DNA of 64,000 nucleotides from Symbiodinium natans (GCA_905221605.1 CAJNDS010002616.1:8096-72095); one strand, 5' to 3'. Positions 29,242-39,145 are shown, counted from the first letter of the stretch. Program-made: numbers and translations. The notes: generated by a model from the letters alone, not told the origin.

Positions 29242-29861
29242 TCAGAAACTCTTTTCTGAAGACCTATCGACAGGAATTTCAATAATGATCCTATCCTTAT
29301 GCTTTCCGAATAGCATAAAATAGTCTTCTAAGAACTCATCGTTCATCAACAACTGATGGACGTGATTGAATACTTTATCAAGATCGGATTTAGGTTTGTC
29401 AGGATCGGATTTAGGTTTGTCAGGATCGGATTTAGGTTTCTCGGGTTCCTCTTCATCAACAAATTCATTAGGAAATTGATCGTTTAATCGTTTGTGTATT
29501 TACCTTTTCCGCTTCTCGTATTCTGCCTTAATTTCTGCTTGTGTGTCATCGTTTAGTTTGCCTTCTTTCCTTATATTTCCTAATTTCCTCAAATAATCTT
29601 TCATCAGTACATTTAGTTCCGATTTCGGATGTAACGCATAATGGAAATGGGCATCCCAGTTTTCGTGTTTTATCTTATGCCCGCATTCTTCGCATAGTTG
29701 GCTCCCCTTTGCCCTCTCTTCTCTTCTCGCTTGTTATACTCGTTTTTGTTTTTACCGTAGCATTTTCTTTTCGCTTCACGGCGCCTATTACAAGTCTGAA
29801 AGCCGTCAAACTCTTCAACATCTTTAATCGCACAACACGATTTACACACTCGTTTCTCCAT
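29242..29861 (-). pseudogene. Viral zinc-finger-like protein, broken
   Basis: The first 60 codons from ATG 29859-29861 contain VCKSCCAIKDVEEFDGFQTC and a basic RRREAKRK stretch. After a frameshift near 29675 a second frame carries CEECGHKIKHENWDAHFHY, so two Cys/His clusters fit a small DNA- or RNA-binding zinc protein. An in-frame TAA lies at 29500-29502. Beyond it an acidic part contains three tandem KPKSDPD repeats (21-bp DNA repeats, 29392-29445) and ends at TGA 29242-29244. The two halves could also be separate genes. The finger type is common in phage and large-virus small proteins; no exact family recognised. The breaks mean it is not functional. Confidence 0.55.
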
Positions 29862-30106
29862 CTTACTATATTAAAAAGTCTAGTCTTTAAACACGGTTAG
29901 ACCGAAACAATACTCTAATGAGTTTGAATTCTTGAATTAAATCATTAGAACATTGTATGGGGACTATCGGGGTTTTCTTCTCCTTCTTCCAAAAGCACGA
30001 AACAAACTAATTAGACCATTACCACATTCTGTTGATGCGCTTATGGAAGCACACGGGGCACTGGCATGGGGGCACTGTCAATATACAACACAAACTAATT
30101 TTTAAA

Positions 30107-30304
30107 CTATTTTAATAATTCTTCTAACTGATAAAACTCAAACAGCAATTTAACTCGTTTCTTATATTCTTCATAATGATAATAATCCTCCAGTTCATCT
30201 ATTATAGCGCTTAATCTAGCATTATACATTCTAATAGTTTTTCTTTCACCTAACCAGTCTTTCTTCTCCTCCTTATTTACTGTTTTAGGGCATAAACAAA
30301 CCAT
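30107..30304 (-). CDS. Small viral protein, 65 aa
   Basis: Intact short frame, Lys/Glu/Tyr-rich, containing ARLSAIIDELEDYYHYEEYK, likely helical. It lies between the broken zinc-finger gene and the next small gene, all minus strand. Function unknown. The 245 bp between it and the zinc-finger gene (29862-30106) hold no gene I can support. Confidence 0.5.
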   Translation of the reverse strand: MVCLCPKTVNKEEKKDWLGERKTIRMYNARLSAIIDELEDYYHYEEYKKRVKLLFEFYQLEELLK

Positions 30305-30326
30305 ATATTAATATATAGATATATTC

Positions 30327-30709
30327 AATCCATACTATTAATCTTATTCTTGTTCTTTAGTTCTTCCAATTCTTTTTCTAATTTAATTATTCTTTCTTCT
30401 GCTCCTTCTGGCGTAATTGAGCGACTTGTCCCTACTTTTCCCCAACCTGTATCAACCGTATCAATATCTTCTTTAGCATCTTTGTTTGTCTTAAATATGT
30501 TGTTGTCATCAGGAGTAGTCCCTCTACGTCCGCCAACACGCCAACTGCTACGCTCCTCTATTTGATTTACTATTGTATTACCTTCCTTATCGGTCGTTGT
30601 TTTCGTTTCCTTATGAAATGCTTTTCTACCACAACGACATAAATTACAAGTGACACTGCCTTTATCAATATGGAAAATTGTCGTTCTGTTTTGCTTCTTC
30701 CTTACTCAT
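30327..30709 (-). pseudogene. Small viral protein with CxxC motif, frameshifted
   Basis: A start ATG at 30707-30709 overlaps the stop of the upstream gene (ATGA overlap), then the frame breaks after about 10 codons. The long frame contains VTCNLCRCGRKAFHKE, SSWRVGGRRGTTPDDN and a C-terminal coiled-coil-like EERIIKLEKELEELKNKNK. One indel in the AT-rich start explains it. Function unknown. Confidence 0.5.
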
Positions 30710-30878
30710 TTACATTTGTTCGATTTTATCTTACAATATTGAATAATTGCCTTCATAAACTCAAGTAGATTGTAACAACATCTACGATATTTATTTGGTA
30801 ACACAATTTCTTCAATGTTTTCTATTTCATTGATAATTTCGATATAATCAGCATATGTTATTTTGTTATCCTTCATAT
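30706..30878 (-). CDS. Small viral protein, 57 aa
   Basis: Minus frame starting MKDNKITYADYIEIINEIEN and ending in KSNKCK, intact. Its TGA overlaps the next ATG by the ATGA arrangement typical of compact viral genomes. Function unknown. Confidence 0.5.
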
Positions 30879-30926
30879 ATTATTAACGATATAAATTTCT
30901 AGGTAATATTCTAGGTAATATTAATA
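30879..30926. promoter_or_regulatory. Divergent AT-rich promoter region with direct repeat
   Basis: 48 bp between the minus-strand small genes and the plus-strand ATPase. It contains CTAGGTAATATT twice in tandem (about 30899-30922), a plausible shared late-gene promoter motif; not verified. Confidence 0.4.
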
Positions 30927-31720
30927 ATGATTAAGCCTATAGTTAAGCCAGTAAATGTAAAGGAATATGATTTCAAACAATCTAAATACGATGTAGCGCC
31001 CAGATTACCATTTTCTCAAATCATAACCGGCCCGAGTGGTTCAGGAAAAGGAATTCTACTTCAATCAATGATACTAGACATATATAGAAACGTCTTTGAG
31101 AGAGTATATGTGTGGTCACCTTCAATTTCCGTAGATAGTAATTGGTTACCAGTTCGTCATTATGTTCAGGATGAATTGAAGGTGGATTTAGAAAAGGAAA
31201 AGTGTTTCTTTGATGAATACATCCCAGAAGAACTAGAAAGGGTGATAAAGCAACAGCACAAGGTAATAGAATACCAGAAGAAAAATGACCATAAGAAATT
31301 ATTTTCAATCTTAATTATTGTAGATGATTTCGCAGACTCAAAAAATTTCTCACGCAATAGTCCATTATTAAATCAACTGTATGTGCGCGGTCGTCATAAT
31401 AGCATTTGTATAATAACAGCAACACAGAAGTATAATGCCTTTAGTCCCATTATTCGTGTGAATAGTAGGCAATATTCTTTTTCCGATTAAGGAACTATAA
31501 AGAAATAGAAACAATGGTAGAAGAATTAAGCGCCGTATTAATTAAGAAATCAACCGTAGCAGATGCTAAAAATCTCTCGGAAGCAAAGAAACTTTTATTA
31601 GAAGTATATAACATAGCAACCGAAGAACCGTATAGTTTTTTGTTTATAAATCTTATGAAGCCTACTGTTAATGATATGTTTTACACAAGATCTGATGCTA
31701 AATTAGTAATTGATAAATAA
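30927..31720 (+). pseudogene. Genome-packaging ATPase (FtsK/HerA-type, A32-like), one frameshift
   Basis: This class of P-loop ATPase pumps DNA into preformed capsids in virophages, polintons, polinton-like viruses and NCLDVs. The first frame (187 codons) has a textbook Walker A, GPSGSGKG at residues 35-42, and Walker B, ILIIVDDFAD at 128-137, followed by the GRHNSICIITATQ sensor segment. It ends early at 31488-31490, but the next frame continues at once with RLRNYKEIETMVEELSAVL and runs to TAA at 31718-31720, giving about 264 residues, the usual length for these ATPases. A single indel near 31480 in a T run explains the break. It is the only large plus-strand gene in the left half and starts from the divergent region at 30879. 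Confidence 0.85.
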
Positions 31721-31740
31721 TGTTATAATCAATAATATTA

Positions 31741-31956
31741 TCAATCTAAATTAATGAACACGAACAAGTTTATCGGCGGTAATTTGTAATAATATATTTT
31801 ATCGCTCTTTGTTTCTTCTAATTTTTCAATCCTTTCTATACAGTCTTTTAAAGTATTGAATAGTAAAATATCGGTTTTAGTTTTTTCATTGATATCTAAG
31901 TCTTTTATTTGTTTCATATTCTCAGTAGCAGAAGATTTAGAGGATTTAGAACCCAT
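31741..31956 (-). CDS. Small viral protein with possible N-myristoylation
   Basis: Taking the second Met gives MGSKSSKSSATENMKQIKD, a match to the eukaryotic myristoylation pattern MGxxxS. A helical, coiled-coil-like FNTLKDCIERIEKLEETKS follows, then a hydrophobic tail. About 71 codons, intact. Such lipidated small proteins occur in large DNA viruses; the role here is unknown. Confidence 0.5.
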   Translation of the reverse strand: MGSKSSKSSATENMKQIKDLDINEKTKTDILLFNTLKDCIERIEKLEETKSDKIYYYKLPPINLFVFINLD

Positions 31957-31981
31957 ATATACCAATATTTAGATAAATATT

Positions 31982-33316
31982 TTAATCGCTATCGCTTTTT
32001 CCTTTCCCTTTTCCCTTCAACTTCTTCACTTCTTTTTCCAACTTTTCAATTTTGTTTAAAGCATACTGAAAAGCACTCCATAAGATGGGCGTTGTCTTTC
32101 CATAATCCATTCGAAAATAATCATCTTTACCTTCAAAAATAATGTTGTCCCATTCTTGTGGCATCTTCTTCGTCTTAAAATCATCAGCCATATAACCTAC
32201 GCACTTTTGAGACTGTCCTATATAATTGTAAGTTTTTGGTTTAATATACTTGACTAATTCTATACATTTTTTGGCGTCTATTTCTTTGACATTTTCTTTT
32301 AGTCTCCTATCTGATGTCTCTGTAGATGAACCATTCACATGTAACCCTGTGCTTGAAATCTCGCATATATCAGCACCATTAATAGATTGAAAGATAATAC
32401 CATCGCTGTCCCGGTTATCAATTTTAACTCTTTGACTTCCCGATACATCTGTATGTGTAAAATCTAAATGACCTAATAAATTAACATTTGCTTCATTTAC
32501 TGATATTTCGGGTGTGCTTCCTATCGTTCCTACAATTAAATTACTTGCTCTGTCTGTGTCTCCGTTTCTAATATCTAAATCATAGTCACTACCATTCAAT
32601 GTTTCCTTTATTCCCGATGAGTTCTGAAACAATATTTCTCCCCATACATTTAAATTTGCTTCCGCTGTTATATTACCAATAGAACTGAAAGTTTGGTTAT
32701 TAACGACTGCTCTGTTTAATGTTATTCCGTTAGTGTCATTCAATTGAAGTGCTATTGTTGAAGTTGTTGGGTCAGTTGCTCTGTTTGACTGAAATGAGAA
32801 ATTTATGTCATCATTTGTAATTAAATTTAATGAAGTCTGCTCTTCTGTATATTTTGCTATTATTCCGTATTAATATTTCCTTATCAAAAGTAGTAGCACC
32901 GTTAAACCTTACCGTTGAACTAAAATTAGAATTGCCACCATTCACATTAAGAACATCCACAACGGCATTAGCTCCTATACCTAACTTATTACATCTTACC
33001 GCGTTTGAATTGTTCATATTTAAAAATAACTGTTGTGATGAGTCATTTGTGTTCTAAGCATCAATACTAAAGCCTCTAAATCTTAACTTCCCACTATTAT
33101 TGGCAATTGCTACAACATTACTGGCGTCTGTTGTTGGTTTATAAAGTGTAAGACCGTTTGAATTGTTTATGTTTGCTGTGACGTTTTCTAAGTCTAACCC
33201 GTTTGTAATTCTTGCTGTATTAAAATTAGAAGTTCCGCCAACATTTAAAAAATAATTTGCGTCTGGTGCTGTTCCTACTCCTATAATAAGTGGGCTATGT
33301 TGCGTGATTTGCTTTG
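31982..33316 (-). pseudogene. Fibre-like structural protein with S74 chaperone domain, broken
   Basis: The intact C-terminal frame (253 codons, 31982-32743) carries a Peptidase_S74 intramolecular-chaperone domain: SDRRLKENVKEIDAKK at about residues 144-159, with the Ser-Asp and Lys of the autocleavage site, then KYIKPKTYNYIG and VGYMADDF, and a Lys-rich coiled-coil tail (NKIEKLEKEVKKLKGK). In phage tail spikes and algal-virus fibres this domain trimerises a beta-helical shaft and cuts itself off. Upstream, other frames carry repeated shaft-like units (GIGANAVVDVLNVNGGNSNF, VGTAPDANYFLNVGGTSNFN), so about 440 residues of one gene are split by at least two frameshifts or stops (near 33058 and 32800). 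It probably bound host cells; it is a relic now. Confidence 0.75.
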
Positions 33317-35863
33317 CTATGCTTTCGGTGTCTCGTCTTTAATTTCTAGTGTTTCATTGGTATATTCTGGTTTTTTTGTTAAGGTAGTTTTCTTCATTTT
33401 GTGTTGCTCTGTCGGTGGAATTATTGATTTACCTTTTTCGTGTCTCCATCCTCCGATATTATTGTTAAATGTTATTGATTTCTTTGTTTTGCTTAAGTGC
33501 TCGTGCCTAATTACAAAGGCATCGGATTTAACACTCCATACATCAACACCGCCATTTACTAATTTGGTATAATCCTCTTGAATTTTATGATTATGGATTT
33601 GAAGTAGTAACTCCTTTATGTAAGTATATCCGTCTCATAATGCCACTCTATCGGTCACCGTTAAGCAGTAATATTTTCTGTCCAATTCCTTGTCGTCTTC
33701 GTCGTATCCCGTGATTTTATTAATCTTTCCTCCCACTTCTTGCTGATAATACAATGCTTCTCTTAAACGGTCAAAGGCAAAGCTTTTTGAAGATTTGTTC
33801 GTTCCCTTCTCTAGCAATCCGAAATTTACATTTGCTATAAGCTTCTTGATTTAGCATCTTCTGGATAATGGTCTGATATCTCGGTTGCCCATAGTTGTTT
33901 AATAAGTTTTGTGTAATTCACCTTATACACTCTAGAAGGTTCTTTGTAATATAAGATTTCGCATTTGTCGGCGTAGTGCTTTAGAAACTTACCATAGACT
34001 AAACAGTGTGTCTTATTAAAAAATAACGCTTGTTCTTTAGGTTTCACCAAAAACAAAGTCAGTTCGTGAAACTTGCTGTAATCGTGGGCTTTGTAACTGA
34101 AATGCTTCAATATATCAAACTGGTTAAAGACGGGGATTTCGGTAATTCGGTTGAAGGCGCGGGTGTAAGCTTCCTTACATCTATTTCGGTGGTGGTTTCA
34201 GGCATAAACCCGTATTTGTCGTATTTCTCGGTTCTTTGGTTAAACACCTTGTAGAATTTATTTAGTTCTCCCACCGGCGGGATTGTTCGGCATTCCTTAA
34301 GAATTTGTATATCGGTTTCGTTGTGATAGGATTTATATTAATGTATAGTTGTCTTTCTCTCTGAATTTCTTAAGGTCATTTAAGGACTGTATCATTTTAC
34401 ATTCAGTGGGTTCGCCATTTTCGTTTATGTGATAATCTGGGGAAGCCTTAACCGATACATCTTGATTCTCGCGGATGGCCACCATTTGTCGTAACATTTG
34501 TGAGGTTGTCGTTTGCTGTGTAGATATGATTATTTTTAACTAGGGCGTATAATGTTGGTATATGGTGGTTGTATTTAGTTGGTGAGTATTTGAAAATCGG
34601 TTTTATGAAGGAATTGAATATCCTTACTTGAATGCCGTAGTGTTCAAACACCGGCACCATATCCTGCATTGATGCCCCGTTCGTTTTGAAATCCTCTTCG
34701 GTCTTATTCATCAGTTTTCACATACTTTCTTTTGTTAATCTGTTCTTCTCACGTCTTTTTTCACCCATTAGCGTATCCTTATACCAATCGATCATGGTGT
34801 TAAACCAACACTCGTTTTCTTTGTAATGCTTTACATTTGTCGCTTCCTTAAAGGTTTCAAACTCGGGGTCTAAAGGCGTTTGGATGTAGATGTTGTACAT
34901 ACTTAAATTTGCGGTATTTGTTAGTTTTTCGTTTTTAGGGTCAAAGTTGACATCATCATCAACACGTTCTACACTGAGCAATTTAATACAATCAATGTAG
35001 TCCTTATGAAATTCTAACTCGTCATATGCTTCTCGGTCGGTTTGTAAAGTGCTATACAACTTAATAAACAGTTTCGCCGCATCCTTCTCGGTGCGAAATA
35101 TCCTTTTTCTAACTATGTCTTCTATGTAATTAGTAGATCTTACATTCAGTGTTTTCGGGTCTTTCCATATGACGTAAGGTCTGCCTTTGCTGTCTTTAAT
35201 GTTGACTTCACATTAATGATTCCCGCCGCAATTGTAAAATCCAGCTGCCGGAACACAATATTGTAACCCGCCACAATTGTAAAATCCGACCCGGGAAATC
35301 CGTTTTTTACGGGCGTGGTGCTACTACCTAATACTAAAACTAATAGTACGTCCTACCAGGATTTAGGCGAATACAATTGAGGAGGCCCTGGCCGGAGAGA
35401 TTGATCAATCAAGGGGGGCGGGGGGGGGGGGGTTTATTAATGCGAAGTCAACATTTTATTAATGCGAAGTCAACATTAAATGCTGTCTTGAGCTCCTTTT
35501 CCCTCTTTTCGTCCTTCAGTCTGTAAACAACGCATCTACCGAGTAGGTCCTAGTAGTATTTCGCTTTTTGTTTTCCTTCTTTGCTTCCCGCATTCGTCGC
35601 CCGAGTGGTTCTTTGTCGTGGTGTTTGTCGTGGATTTTGTCGTATACTGTGTTTGCTTTCGCTTTTTGTTTGTCCGTTTTTGCGGTTATAAACTGTCGGA
35701 TTAAATTGTCCGCGGTGGTGAATTGAGCTATTTTGCGGTCTTCATAAAAATGAATCAGATTTTGTGTTTTTTCTCTGGTGCCCTGTGTGAGACGATTTTT
35801 GTAGTTATCGTAGGTTGTTTGTAGTGCCCTCGTGTTACGCTTAATATTTTTGCTCATATACAA
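33317..35863 (-). pseudogene. Protein-primed family B DNA polymerase, multiply broken and interrupted
   Basis: Fragments on the minus strand read collinearly over about 2.5 kb. The N-terminal frame (35516-35863) is basic and starts MSKNIKRNTRALQTTYDNYK. The middle (34718-35200) has VRSTNYIEDIVRKRIFRTEK and ECWFNTMIDWYKDTLM. Next come KHFSYKAHDYSKFHELTLFL and WATEISDHYPEDAK, then KKLIANVNFGLLEKG, a plausible motif B, then YTYIKELLLQIHNHKIQ and VDVWSVKSDAFVI, which fits polymerase motif C (an SD/TD core) as seen in polinton-like polymerases. It ends IGGWRHEKGKSI ... TAG at 33317-33319. At least five frameshifts or stops and a GC-rich insertion (35211-35456) make it nonfunctional. Family assignment rests on motif order and gene context; motif A was not located firmly. 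Confidence 0.65.
35211..35456. mobile_element. GC-rich insertion inside the viral polymerase gene
   Basis: A host-like GC-rich block sits between two coding pieces that otherwise join in frame. Flanking arms are inverted: TTAATGTTGACTTCACATTA at 35196-35215 and TTAATGCGAAGTCAACATTA at 35459-35478, the latter also duplicated in tandem at 35436-35455. Inside are two copies of CAATTGTAAAATCC and a run of G. The inverted arms partly reflect a palindrome of the polymerase gene itself. Confidence 0.65.
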
Positions 35864-35955
35864 TATAATTGCAATATAAATTAAATTTCTTTTTAAATAC
35901 TTTTTCTAAAGATTTTCGTTTTATATTCAGAAACTTATTTAAAGAAATAGTATCA

Positions 35956-36249
35956 ATGGATGAGATTAAGCAGCAACTGGCTTTGTATCAGAGGCTTTAC
36001 TATAACAAAAGGAAAGAAGACGAGCAATTTATGCTGAAGAAGCGCGAAGCAACTTTAAGACACAACCAGAAGAAGAAGCTTAAGGAATACATAGCAGAGA
36101 ATAGTTTAAGTGAAGAAGATTTGACGCCCGCACAAATTAACGAAATCATTACGGATAAGAAGCCTAGCGGGAAGAAGCGCGGAGCACCCAAATACGATAT
36201 GAACGAATACAAAGTGATATGTCTAATGCTGTTTAAAATGATGATTTAA
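35956..36249 (+). CDS. Small charged viral protein upstream of integrase
   Basis: From ATG 35956: MDEIKQQLALYQRLYYNKRK then long Lys/Glu/Gln helices (KKREATLRHNQKKKLKEYIA) and a C-terminal KPSGKKRGAPKYDMNEY, which looks like a DNA-binding tail. 97 codons, intact. It may be the N-terminal helical or DNA-binding partner of the integrase, since the integrase starts only 39 bp later on the same strand. Function inferred only. Confidence 0.5.
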   Translation: MDEIKQQLALYQRLYYNKRKEDEQFMLKKREATLRHNQKKKLKEYIAENSLSEEDLTPAQINEIITDKKPSGKKRGAPKYDMNEYKVICLMLFKMMI

Positions 36250-36288
36250 TTAATTATATTAAATCATGATTTTTTGTTTCTTATTTAT

Positions 36289-37209
36289 ATGAGCGAGAAA
36301 CAGAAAATCATGAATGATGTATATTTTGATAGAGCGGGTTATGGTTCAAAACAAAGGACATTAAGCGAAGCACGGGAGAAGGACAAAACTATAACAATGG
36401 CAGATATTAACGAGTTTTTTAGAAGAAATGTTGAACAAAAAAGAAAGACAGTAGGCCAAAACAGTTTTATCGCCCCCCACTCCGCCTACGAATATCACAT
36501 GGATTTGTTTTTTATAAAAGATTTGGATGAACAAAAGTTTAGGGTAGGTGCTTTGATGATTGGTGTTTTTGATAAATTCATGTGTGTAGTGCCGATAAAA
36601 AGCAAACAAGAAGGAGACGTGGCGAGTGGAATGATTGAATGTTTAAATAAGATGGGTAAGAAACCTCAAATAATTTATACAGACGATGAAGGCGCATTGA
36701 ACAAGGAGGCAATACAAAAGTATTTGAAGGATGAGAACATAGAACATCACAGAACAAGAGCGCATCCAAATTTTAGCGAAAGAGCCATCCGAACATTTAA
36801 AGATATGTTGTATAGGAGAGTTGAAGCGGATGAGAAAAAAAGGAAAACAAAACATCCAATGGCCAGAATGGCCAGAGTACATATTAGAAATACTACTCAC
36901 CTATAATAATCACATGAAGCACTCGGCCACGGGATTTACGCCGAAAGATGCCCGAAAACCCAGTAATCAATTCAAAGTGAAAATAAATTTAACGATGAAG
37001 GGCAAGAAGAACCGCGTATATCCCGATTTAGATGTAGGGGACGAAGTTAAGATATTTAGGAAGCGAAAACCAATGAAAAAGAAAGAGTGGGAAATTACAG
37101 CCAAAATATTTATACCATAGAAAGCATTGAAAACAAATTAGGTCAAAATTATTACAGAGTTGAGGGTGTTGATAGACAGTGTTTGCGGTTTGAATTGCTG
37201 CAGGCTTGA
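36289..37209 (+). pseudogene. rve-family (retroviral-like/polinton) integrase, two frameshifts
   Basis: The first frame from ATG 36289 gives the catalytic core: MDLFFIKDL (first Asp, residue 72), then IIYTDDEGAL (second Asp, about 132), then NFSERAIRTFKDML with the Glu at 164, a D,D-about-31-E arrangement close to rve integrases. After a frameshift near 36850 the next frame has PEYILEILLTYNNHMKHSAT and KDARKP, the typical end of the core, then VYPDLDVGDEVKIFRKRK, a chromo/SH3-like C-terminal region. A second shift near 37115 leads to NYYRVEGVDRQCLRFELLQA and TGA at 37207-37209. Polintons and polinton-like viruses use this enzyme to insert into host chromosomes. It marks the right end of the element; the RCC1-like host gene begins 70 bp on. 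Confidence 0.85.
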
Positions 37210-37278
37210 GGGTAGTTTTGTGGACTTGGGGGTCAAAGGGGCTTGCCACGCTGGTGAAGCTGTGCTTTTTCTGCATGA

Positions 37279-38388
37279 TCAGTGGTTGTCCACATTGCAC
37301 TGCCCATCTTCATTCCATCCAAAACAGACGAGCCGACCATCTGCCCGCGCTGCACAAGTATGTTTTCTGCCAGCTGCGACAGCCAAAACGGGTCCCAAAT
37401 CTGCTGGCACATCACATTGCCCATCTTCATTCCATCCAAAACAGATGAGCCGACCATCTGCCCGCACAGCACAAGTATGATAGCCACCTGCTGCGACAGC
37501 CAACACGGGTCCCAAATCTGCTGGGACATCACAGTTCAATCCAAAACAGACGAGCCGACCATCTGCCCGCACTGCACAGGTATGACGGTGGCCAGCTGCG
37601 ACTGCCAAAACGGGTCCCACACCTGCTGGCACATCACACTGCCCATCTTCATTCTGTCCAAAACAGACGAGCCGACCATCTGCCCGCACTATGCAAGAAT
37701 GATATTCGCCTGCTGCGACAGCCAAAACGGGTCCCAAATCTGTTGGCAGATCACAGACATTCCAACTAAAACAGACGAGCCGACCATCTGCCCGCACTGC
37801 ACACGTATAATAGTCGCCAGCTGCGACTGCGCAAACGGGTCCCAAATCTGCTGGCACATCACACTGCCCATCTTCATTCCGTCCAAAACAGATGAGCCGA
37901 CCATCTGCCCGCACTGCACAAGTATGACGCTGGCCAGCTGCGACAGCCAAAACGGGTCCCAAATCTGCTGGCACATCACGCTGCCCATCTTCATTCCGTC
38001 CAAAACAGTTGAGCCGACCATCTGCCCGCACTGCACACGTATGATAGTCGCCAGCTGCGACTGCCCAACCTTCTGCCAAACCTGCCAAGTGGCACTGCCC
38101 ACGTCTGATGCAGGCACTGCAGGCTATCAAACCACCTTTCCTCGTTACCCAACTGCTATAACTGTTGCAGGAAACTCGAAACTTCCCGTAGTGTGGTGGG
38201 GATGTGGCAGTCTGAGTCCATGTACGCATGTTTCTGGACAAGCATCCAATACGTCGAAGCTGTACCAGAGGGTAGCGCGACTGGCACAGCAAGGGAACGT
38301 GCCCGGAGCCAGCACGGACTGGCAGAAAAAAACACCTTGCCGTCGTGGATGTCAAGAAGAATGTGGTAAGTACCAGGGCAGCTTTCAT
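37279..38388 (-). CDS. RCC1-like seven-repeat protein, probable signal peptide
   Basis: Intact minus-strand frame of about 370-394 codons. Seven tandem repeats of 35-39 residues follow the pattern LAVAAGxxHTCAVRADGRL then CFGxNEDGQCDVPADLGPV; repeats 3 and 5 are 3-4 residues shorter. This is the short RCC1_2-type beta-propeller blade, shorter than classic RCC1 blades, and seven blades would close a propeller. An upstream Met is possible at 38458-38460, but starting at 38386-38388 gives MKAALVLTTFFLTSTTARC, a good signal peptide, so a secreted or ER role fits better than chromatin binding. Such repeat proteins are abundant in dinoflagellates. The 117-bp repeat units are very similar at DNA level, implying recent duplication or conversion. 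The TGA is 70 bp from the viral integrase end. Confidence 0.8.
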   Translation of the reverse strand: MKAALVLTTFFLTSTTARCFFLPVRAGSGHVPLLCQSRYPLVQLRRIGCLSRNMRTWTQTATSPPHYGKFRVSCNSYSSWVTRKGGLIACSACIRRGQCHLAGLAEGWAVAAGDYHTCAVRADGRLNCFGRNEDGQRDVPADLGPVLAVAAGQRHTCAVRADGRLICFGRNEDGQCDVPADLGPVCAVAAGDYYTCAVRADGRLVCFSWNVCDLPTDLGPVLAVAAGEYHSCIVRADGRLVCFGQNEDGQCDVPAGVGPVLAVAAGHRHTCAVRADGRLVCFGLNCDVPADLGPVLAVAAGGYHTCAVRADGRLICFGWNEDGQCDVPADLGPVLAVAAGRKHTCAARADGRLVCFGWNEDGQCNVDNH

Positions 38389-38910
38389 AACGATTGAGAG
38401 ATGCATGCCGCGGCGCGCTTGGTGCGGAAAGACGACCATGTGGACAAGTAGTTGATGCATTTGCTACGACTGTTATGAGCGAAGGCAAGACAATCACAGA
38501 CCGTTGGACCAGAGACCTCACAGCGGCGCCAACACACCGGACTTCACTGACACCAGTACTGTGATGTAGGTATTACTCTCAAACTTGTGGCCTCATTACC
38601 GTTGCAACCTTTTTCCTAAACCGTATTCCTGATAAACATTTCAAAACAGCAGGCCATTTCCGTTTTTTCCGGTTGGGTGTCATGGGTTTTCTACGCGGTG
38701 GGTCATACTATGGGTTCAGTATGCTAGTATCTATGGGGTGGTGCATGGTTCCATTGTATGGTTTGCATCATGTGGGTCTTGGGTTGGGGTCTTCCTACGG
38801 GTATTCTGGGTGGCCTGGGGGGTGGTGCATGGTTAGAAAATGGAAATGGTATATGCTAACTGAATAACCAGGCGACCCCTTGTAGTTTAAAGAGGCTGAA
38901 AAGGGAGCCT

Positions 38911-38985
38911 TTAACCCTAAACCCTAAACCCTAAACCCTTAGCCCTAAACCCTAAACCCTAAACCCTAAACCATAAACCCTGAAC
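38911..38985 (+). repeat. CCCTAAA telomeric tract
   Basis: About ten units with small variants. From here rightwards telomeric tracts resume; none occur in the viral element or the RCC1-like gene. Confidence 0.95.
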
Positions 38986-39001
38986 CCCCTCCCTGGTCTT
39001 T

Positions 39002-39145
39002 TGTCTTTGTCGGGGGCTGGGGGTGCCTGGCGCGATGAACACTGCTGTGGGCTTTGTGGTGAACGGCGCTCCACTGTTCTTTCCGGGTCGGTCCCTTCTG
39101 CAGTGAGCAGGCCTAGTCTTTATTGCAGCGAAACAGGCACCTATC
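39002..39145 (-). CDS. Possible exon, strand uncertain
   Basis: Minus frame RDRPGKNSGAPFTTKPTAVF; plus frame GAMNTAVGFVVNGAPLFFPG is also open. Confidence 0.35.

Noticed and set aside
29541-29900. 119-codon plus-strand frame in the viral block
   Set aside because: It overlaps the minus-strand zinc-finger gene and is a hydrophobic shadow of a Lys-rich frame.
37282-38397. 371-codon plus-strand frame with repeated Cys
   Set aside because: It is the mirror of the RCC1-like repeats; the minus strand carries the recognisable HTCAV..DGRL.CFG blade motif.
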